DNA of 64,000 nucleotides, taken from contig JAGAYH010000042.1 of the NCBI GenBank assembly GCA_017940565.1, positions 1 to 64,000 on the forward strand, written 5' to 3'. The notes below the pieces were generated by a model. That model was given only the letters and a program-made list of their open reading frames with translations, made no database searches and had not been told where the DNA came from. The stretch is from Bacteroidaceae bacterium (GTDB taxonomy: Bacteria > Bacteroidota > Bacteroidia > Bacteroidales > Bacteroidaceae). A program made the position numbers and the translations under genes. This document shows positions 58,918 through 64,000 of the stretch, piece after piece. Numbering within the stretch: position 1 is the first letter of the stretch; each line of letters starts with the position of its first letter.

Positions 58918-60114
58918 ATGGCACATATCATCCGACGTGTTTGTCTGATGCTGGTCTGGCTGTCCCTTGCGGCGGCAACGACGGCTCAGTCAGCCGCCTC
59001 CGACGACAGTCTGGAGGTGGCGTTGCTGACGTGCTCGCCGGGCCAGGAGGTGTATGAGTACTACGGCCACACGGCCCTGCTGGTGCGCAGTGCCCGGAGC
59101 GGGCAGACGTATGTCTTCAACTACGGCGTGTTCAGCTACAGCCAGCCGGGTTTTGTATGGCGCTTCGTGCGTGGCAAGACCGACTACATGGTGGCGTGTG
59201 CGCCGCTGGAATATTTCAAGCGGGAGTATGAGGCTCGCGGGTCGTCGGTCAGGGCCGACTATCTGAACCTGTCGCAGGCCGAGGCACAGCGGCTGTTCCG
59301 GGCCCTGGTGGAGAACTGCCAGCCGGAGAACCGCACCTACCGCTACAACTTCTTCTACGACAACTGCGCCACCCGGGTGCGCGACATGATAGCACGGGCG
59401 CTCGACGGGCAGATAGAGTATAATAATGAGGTGAAACGTCAGTCGCTGCGCGACATCGTGCACCGCCAGAGCGCGCCCTACAAGTGGTCCTACTTCGGTC
59501 AGGACCTGTTGCTCGGCGCCGAAGCCGACCGTCCGGCCCCGCGCCCGGCCCAGCAGTTCGCCCCCGACATATTGCAGGAAGACCTGCTGCAAGCTTCGGT
59601 GAGCGACAGCGCCGGCGGCCGTCGCCCGCTGGTGGTCCGCAGCGAAATGCTCGTGCCCTTGCGCGAAGTGCCGCTGGAGCAGGGATTCCCCCTGTCGCCA
59701 CTGGCCTGTGCCCTGGGACTGCTGGCATTGACGGTATGCATCACCCTTTGGGACCGCAAACGCCACCGGCTGGCCTGGGGCTACGACGCCCTGCTGCTGA
59801 CGGCGCAGGGACTGGCGGGCTGTATCGTGGCCTTCCTGTTCTTCTGCTCTGACCACCCCGCCGTGGACAGCAACTGGCTGGTGCTGCTGCTCAACCCCCT
59901 GCCGCTGGTGTTCCTCGGCTGGACTCTGCGGGCAGAGCGGCAGCGACGTACGGCCCTATATCATTGGGTGGCTGCCGTGTGGACAGCGGCATTCATGGTG
60001 GCTGCCGCACTGATTCCGCAAGAAATAAGTGGAACGGTGATGGTTTTGGCATTGTGTTTGCTATTAAGGAGTGTGGCCAACGTATGGTTGCCCCGTGCTT
60101 GGCGCTCCGACTGA
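58918..60114 (+). CDS. DUF4105 domain membrane protein
   Basis: A 398-residue exported protein. Signal peptide about 1-24 (MAHIIRRVCLMLVWLSLAAA), then a DUF4105 domain (about 35-190: ALLTCSPGQEVYEYYGHTAL, YGVFSYSQPGFVWRFVRG, and YNFFYDNCATRVRDM, whose Cys and His residues resemble a papain-like hydrolase). The C-terminal ~140 residues have about four hydrophobic segments (LSPLACALGLLALTVCITLW and others), so it is anchored in a membrane. The function of DUF4105 is unknown. The start at 58918 follows the promoter; an internal Met at 58948 would lose the basic n-region. Confidence 0.85.
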   Translation: MAHIIRRVCLMLVWLSLAAATTAQSAASDDSLEVALLTCSPGQEVYEYYGHTALLVRSARSGQTYVFNYGVFSYSQPGFVWRFVRGKTDYMVACAPLEYFKREYEARGSSVRADYLNLSQAEAQRLFRALVENCQPENRTYRYNFFYDNCATRVRDMIARALDGQIEYNNEVKRQSLRDIVHRQSAPYKWSYFGQDLLLGAEADRPAPRPAQQFAPDILQEDLLQASVSDSAGGRRPLVVRSEMLVPLREVPLEQGFPLSPLACALGLLALTVCITLWDRKRHRLAWGYDALLLTAQGLAGCIVAFLFFCSDHPAVDSNWLVLLLNPLPLVFLGWTLRAERQRRTALYHWVAAVWTAAFMVAAALIPQEISGTVMVLALCLLLRSVANVWLPRAWRSD

Positions 60115-60144
60115 GAAAACAGAAATCAATCGGTTAAAAGGTAA

Positions 60145-61734
60145 ATGAAGAAAAAGATAGAATACCTGCTACCTTCGTTGCTCGCTGTGCTGGCCTTTGC
60201 CAGTGCAGAGGCGCAGGACATGCGCTCTGTGCCGCGCGTGGTGGTGAACATCACGGTGGACCACCTGCGGGCCGACTACATGAAGGCCTTCCTTCCCATC
60301 TATGGTGAGGACGGTTTCAAACGCTTGCTCAAGGAAGGCCGCGTCTATACGCATGCCGAATATCCTCAGAGCCGGCTCAACCGCGCCGCCTGTGTGGCTA
60401 CGGTGGCCACGGGCACGGTGCCCTATGAACACGGCATAGTGAACGACACGTGGCTTGACCGCTCTACACTGCGTCCCGTCTTCTGCGTGGACGATCCGTC
60501 GTATGAAGGTCACCTGACGGGCGAAAAGTCGTCGCCACGCTTCCTGACCGTGTCCACTGTGGGTGACGAACTGAAAGCCGCCACTGAGGGTAAGGCCGTG
60601 GTTTACGGCATTGCCCCCTTCCGCGACGCCGCCGTGCTGGGCGCCGGCCACGCCGCCGATGGGGCTTTTTGGATAAATACTCTGACAGGCAAATGGTGTG
60701 GCACGAGCTATTACGGCGCGTTCCCTGCCTGGGCCATGGTGGCCAACCAAACGTCGCTGGCCGACAATATAGACAACTATACGTGGAAACCGTTCAGTAC
60801 GCTGAGCGGCAACTTCAGCTATTTCCCCTCGGGCGGCATGAAGCAACCCTTCAGCCACAAATTCAAGGGCACCCATCGCTTTGCCGCTTTCACAACAAGC
60901 GGACTGGTGAACGAATATGTGACCGACTTTGCCCGCACTTGTGTGGAACAGTCGGGTGTAGGCCGTGACGAGGTGACCGACTACCTCTCTGTGACCTACT
61001 ACGCCGGCAACTTCGACGGCCATGCCGTGAGTGACTATCCCATGGAGATGCAGGACACCTACGTGCGGCTTGACAAGGCCTTGGGACAACTGCTGAAGGC
61101 GGTGGAGAGCAAGGTGGGTGCGGGCAATGCCCTGTTCGTTCTGACTTCGACCGGATACGACGACGAAGAGTCGGCCGACCTGGCCAAATACCGCATCCCG
61201 ACGGGTACGTTCTATATCAACCGCACGGCCAACCTGCTCAACATGTATCTTATGGCCCTCTACGGCCAGGGACAGTATGTTGAAGCCTGCCATGGCAACG
61301 AGATGTATCTCAACCATAAATTGCTTGAATCAAAGCAACTGGCCCTCTCCGACGTGTTGGGCCGCGCCCAGGAACTTCTGCTGCAGTCCGAAGGCGTGAA
61401 AGACGTGTACACCTCGCAACGCCTGTTGCTGGGCGCATGGACGCCGGGTATCAGCCGCATCCGCAACAGCTATAACCCGAAGTGCTCGGGCGACATCATG
61501 GTGCAGGTGGCTCCGGGCTGGAAACTTTTTAATGAAAATACGAAGGAAGAACAGTTGGTACGCGAGTCGTACGTGCCCTTCCCCCTGATATTCTTCGGCT
61601 GCGGCGTGGTGACTTCGGCATCGGTCGATACCCCCGTGACCACCGACTGCATTGCGCCGACCCTGGCCCAGGTGATGCGCATCCGTGCCCCCAACGCCTG
61701 TACCACGGCGGCCCTGGGAGGTTTCGCCGATTAA
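60145..61734 (+). CDS. Alkaline-phosphatase-family protein, probably catalytically dead
   Basis: A 529-residue exported protein (signal about 1-23) with the overall alkaline phosphatase superfamily layout of PafA-like proteins: RVVVNITVDHLRADYMKAFL at the start, GTVPYEHGIVNDTW, DTYVRLDKALGQLLKAV, and PLIFFGCGV near the end. But the key residues appear changed. The nucleophile region reads QSRLNRAACVATVATG (Arg80 near the expected Thr); the STD-x-x-GH motif is AGNFDGH (Asn289 for Asp, His293 kept); TADHG is TSTGY (Thr336, Gly337); and no His is found before PLIFFG. It therefore probably does not bind the metals. It sits between DUF4105 and secA, 30 and 51 bases away. Confidence 0.82.
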   Translation: MKKKIEYLLPSLLAVLAFASAEAQDMRSVPRVVVNITVDHLRADYMKAFLPIYGEDGFKRLLKEGRVYTHAEYPQSRLNRAACVATVATGTVPYEHGIVNDTWLDRSTLRPVFCVDDPSYEGHLTGEKSSPRFLTVSTVGDELKAATEGKAVVYGIAPFRDAAVLGAGHAADGAFWINTLTGKWCGTSYYGAFPAWAMVANQTSLADNIDNYTWKPFSTLSGNFSYFPSGGMKQPFSHKFKGTHRFAAFTTSGLVNEYVTDFARTCVEQSGVGRDEVTDYLSVTYYAGNFDGHAVSDYPMEMQDTYVRLDKALGQLLKAVESKVGAGNALFVLTSTGYDDEESADLAKYRIPTGTFYINRTANLLNMYLMALYGQGQYVEACHGNEMYLNHKLLESKQLALSDVLGRAQELLLQSEGVKDVYTSQRLLLGAWTPGISRIRNSYNPKCSGDIMVQVAPGWKLFNENTKEEQLVRESYVPFPLIFFGCGVVTSASVDTPVTTDCIAPTLAQVMRIRAPNACTTAALGGFAD

Positions 61735-61785
61735 CCCGCATTTCTCAAAAAACTCAATTACCAATTTGAAATCATCAATTACAAT

Positions 61786-64000
61786 ATGGATATAAACAAA
61801 ATTTTAAGCAAACTGTTCGGAAACAAATCGACACGCGACATGAAAGAAATACAGCCGTATGTCGAAACCATAAAGAAAACCTATGAGACCATAGACCAGT
61901 TGGACAACGACGCCTTGCGTGCCAAGACCAAGGAACTGCAGTATCAGGTACAACACTCGGCAGACGACCTGCGTGAGGAAATCAACCAACTGAAAGAAAA
62001 GATTGAAACCCTGCCCATCGAGAACCGTGAAGATGTGTTCAACCGCATCGACAAACTGGAGAAGGAAGTGTTGGAACGCTTCGAGGAAGAACTCAACAAG
62101 ATTATGCCCGAAGCCTTCTCCATCATGAAGAGCACCGCCCGCCGCTTTGCCGAGAACGAGACCGTGGAGGTCACTGCCACCGATTTCGACCGTGAACTGG
62201 CCGCCACACACGACTTTGTTGACATAGAAGGCGACAAGGCCGTTTACTACCACCACTGGGTAGCCGGCGGCAACGATACCGAGTGGAACATGGTGCACTA
62301 CGACGTGCAGCTCTTTGGCGGCGTCGTGCTTCATAAAGGTAAGATTGCCGAGATGGCCACGGGTGAAGGTAAAACCCTTGTGGCCACTCTTCCTGTGTTC
62401 CTGAATGCCTTGACAGGCAATGGCGTGCATGTGGTGACGGTGAACGACTACCTGGCCAAGCGTGACTCGGAGTGGATGGGACCGCTCTACATGTTCCATG
62501 GCTTGAGCGTGGACTGCATCGACAAGCACCAGCCCAACAGCGAGGCCCGCCGCAAGGCCTACCAAGCCGACATTACCTTTGGTACGAACAATGAATTCGG
62601 TTTCGACTACCTGCGCGACAACATGGCCATCAGTCCGAAGGATCTCGTGCAGCGTCCCCACAACTACGCCATTGTCGATGAGGTAGACTCCGTGCTCATC
62701 GACGACGCCCGTACGCCGCTTATCATTTCCGGCCCCGTGCCCAAGGGTGACGACCAGATGTTCGAGGAATACCAGCCTCTTATTGAACGTCTGTATGAAG
62801 TACAGCGCAAACTGGCCACCAACTATCTGGCCGATGCCCGTCAGCTGATTTCGTCGGAAGACAAGCAGAAACAGCAAGAAGGCTTCCTGGCTCTTTTCCG
62901 CAGCCACAAGGCCCTGCCTAAGAACAAGGCCCTCATCAAATATCTCTCCGAGCCGGGTATAAAGACCGGACTGCTCCATACGGAGGAAATCTATATGGAG
63001 AACAACAACAAGCGTATGCCCGAGGCCACCGACCCGCTCTATTTTGTCGTGGACGAGAAGCAGAAGAGCGTTGACCTCACCGACAAGGGCAACGAGTGGA
63101 TTGCCAAGCAAGTGGATAATCCCACGCTGTTCGTCTTGCCCGACATCACTACGGCATTGGCTGAACTGGAAAACGACAAGTCGCTGTCAGACGAAGAACG
63201 TCTGAACAAGAAAGACGAACTCCTGCAGGACTATGCCGTCAAGAGCGAGCGCGTGCACACCATCCTGCAGTTGCTCAAGGCCTACACCATGTTCAACCGC
63301 GACGACGAATATGTGGTCATTGACGGTGAAGTGAAGATTGTCGATGAGCAGACCGGCCGTATCATGGAAGGCCGCCGCTGGAGCGACGGTCTGCACCAGG
63401 CTGTCGAAGCCAAGGAACACGTGAAAGTGGAAGCCGCCACGCAGACCTTTGCCACTATCACTCTGCAGAACTACTTCCGCATGTACCACAAGTTGGCCGG
63501 TATGACCGGTACGGCTATTACCGAGGCCGGTGAATTCTGGGACATCTACAAACTCGATGTCGTTGAGATTCCCACCAACCGCCCTGTCATCCGTAAGGAT
63601 ATGAACGACCGCGTTTATAAGACAAAACGCGAAAAGTACAACGCCGTGATTGATGAAATCGTCAAGATGCGCGAATTGGGCCGTCCGGTGCTCGTAGGTA
63701 CCACCTCGGTTGAAATATCCGAACTTCTCAAGCGTATGCTCGACATCCGCAAGATACCCTGCCAGGTGCTCAATGCCAAGCTCCACCAGAAGGAAGCCGA
63801 CATCGTGGCCCAGGCCGGCCAGTCGAGCACCGTTACCATAGCAACCAACATGGCAGGCCGTGGTACCGACATCAAGCTCTCCGAGGAAGTGCGCCAGGCC
63901 GGCGGTCTGGCCATCATCGGTACGGAGCGCCACGAGAGCCGCCGTGTCGACCGCCAGTTGCGCGGACGTTCCGGACGTCAGGGAGACCCGGGTTCTTCGG
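61786..64000 (+). CDS. secA: Protein translocase ATPase SecA (truncated by window end)
   Basis: Motor ATPase of the Sec translocon. The frame from [14 protein letters not shown] stays open for 738 codons to the window edge; the 3' end (helical wing, scaffold and C-terminal metal motif) is missing. Seen: N-terminal helix and an inserted ~60-residue acidic helical segment (about 50-115), Walker [19 protein letters not shown]1 [37 protein letters not shown], the preprotein cross-linking region (about 230-400), and NBD2 with [11 protein letters not shown] and [15 protein letters not shown]. It follows the phosphatase-like gene. Confidence 0.96.
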   Translation, partial: MDINKILSKLFGNKSTRDMKEIQPYVETIKKTYETIDQLDNDALRAKTKELQYQVQHSADDLREEINQLKEKIETLPIENREDVFNRIDKLEKEVLERFEEELNKIMPEAFSIMKSTARRFAENETVEVTATDFDRELAATHDFVDIEGDKAVYYHHWVAGGNDTEWNMVHYDVQLFGGVVLHKGKIAEMATGEGKTLVATLPVFLNALTGNGVHVVTVNDYLAKRDSEWMGPLYMFHGLSVDCIDKHQPNSEARRKAYQADITFGTNNEFGFDYLRDNMAISPKDLVQRPHNYAIVDEVDSVLIDDARTPLIISGPVPKGDDQMFEEYQPLIERLYEVQRKLATNYLADARQLISSEDKQKQQEGFLALFRSHKALPKNKALIKYLSEPGIKTGLLHTEEIYMENNNKRMPEATDPLYFVVDEKQKSVDLTDKGNEWIAKQVDNPTLFVLPDITTALAELENDKSLSDEERLNKKDELLQDYAVKSERVHTILQLLKAYTMFNRDDEYVVIDGEVKIVDEQTGRIMEGRRWSDGLHQAVEAKEHVKVEAATQTFATITLQNYFRMYHKLAGMTGTAITEAGEFWDIYKLDVVEIPTNRPVIRKDMNDRVYKTKREKYNAVIDEIVKMRELGRPVLVGTTSVEISELLKRMLDIRKIPCQVLNAKLHQKEADIVAQAGQSSTVTIATNMAGRGTDIKLSEEVRQAGGLAIIGTERHESRRVDRQLRGRSGRQGDPGSS

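Noticed and set aside
61804..63111. 435-codon minus-strand frame inside secA
   Set aside because: It is antisense to SecA, whose Walker A and helicase motifs are unmistakable; the composition is typical of an antisense shadow.

Overview
The window comes from a Bacteroidota chromosome, most likely a GC-rich member of the Prevotellaceae (inference). The evidence is: promoters of the TAnnTTTG type, with a TTG about 20 bp upstream in the clearest cases; weak Shine-Dalgarno sites; lipoproteins whose lipidated Cys is followed by an acidic SDDD-type surface-export signal; a secreted protein ending in a DLTGRR-type tail; an ECF sigma/anti-sigma operon; and the gene neighbourhoods coaX-OMP-lptC-corC-ppiD and ilvD-ilvB-ilvN-thioesterase-ilvC. 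I saw no rRNA, tRNA, CRISPR array, transposase or phage gene.

Layout. 1-5.2 kb: sufC-sufD-sufS iron-sulphur operon (no sufB in view), rnhB and a WYL-type regulator. 5.2-6.9 kb: an AT-rich patch with small unknown genes, a putative attenuator-type RNA leader and a surface lipoprotein. 6.9-22 kb: a leftward polysaccharide locus, read from the promoter end as Wza-like exporter, Wzz, Wzx, TupA-like ATP-grasp, Wzy, UDP-sugar dehydrogenase, two GT2 enzymes, WecB, then (behind its own promoter) a GT4, a sugar epimerase and a SagB-like nitroreductase. No initiating phosphoglycosyl transferase and no tyrosine kinase are present. 22.3-31 kb: a transglutaminase-like secreted protein, then leftward a dockerin-bearing LRR protein, GH29 fucosidase and CutC, then two small secreted proteins behind paired palindromes. 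31-36.4 kb: HAD phosphatase, pgi, gpsA, lysS and a small unknown protein. 36.7-37.8 kb: a winged-helix regulator and membrane protein with an operator in the promoter spacer. 37.9-45 kb: branched-chain amino acid operon. 45.5-54.7 kb: lipoprotein, SlyD-like PPIase, aroC, PpiD, CorC/GldE-like protein, LptC, outer-membrane protein, CoaX. 55-58.6 kb: ECF sigma operon with a TlpA-like thioredoxin, and a low-molecular-weight tyrosine phosphatase. 58.9-64 kb: DUF4105 protein, an alkaline-phosphatase-like protein that has lost catalytic residues, and secA, cut by the window end.

The most unusual content is between the genes. Seven copies (R1-R7) of a ~180 bp element lie only in intergenic space. Each carries a central hairpin built from arms of the type GAAACGGCGTTTC, and most begin and end with a direct repeat around TTGACA. 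Two copies carry a matched change in both hairpin arms. A second family is a 21-bp tandem repeat (CTAAATCCGTTTTCGTTTTGC type) in three intergenic arrays, with a diverged version apparently absorbed into the 3' end of wzy. Two further promoter regions, wza and lysS, consist of tandem duplications. Other candidate regulatory structures are the RNA leader at 6.2-6.4 kb, paired palindromes at 30.6 kb and 37.7-37.8 kb, and a possible small RNA at 30.95-31.03 kb.
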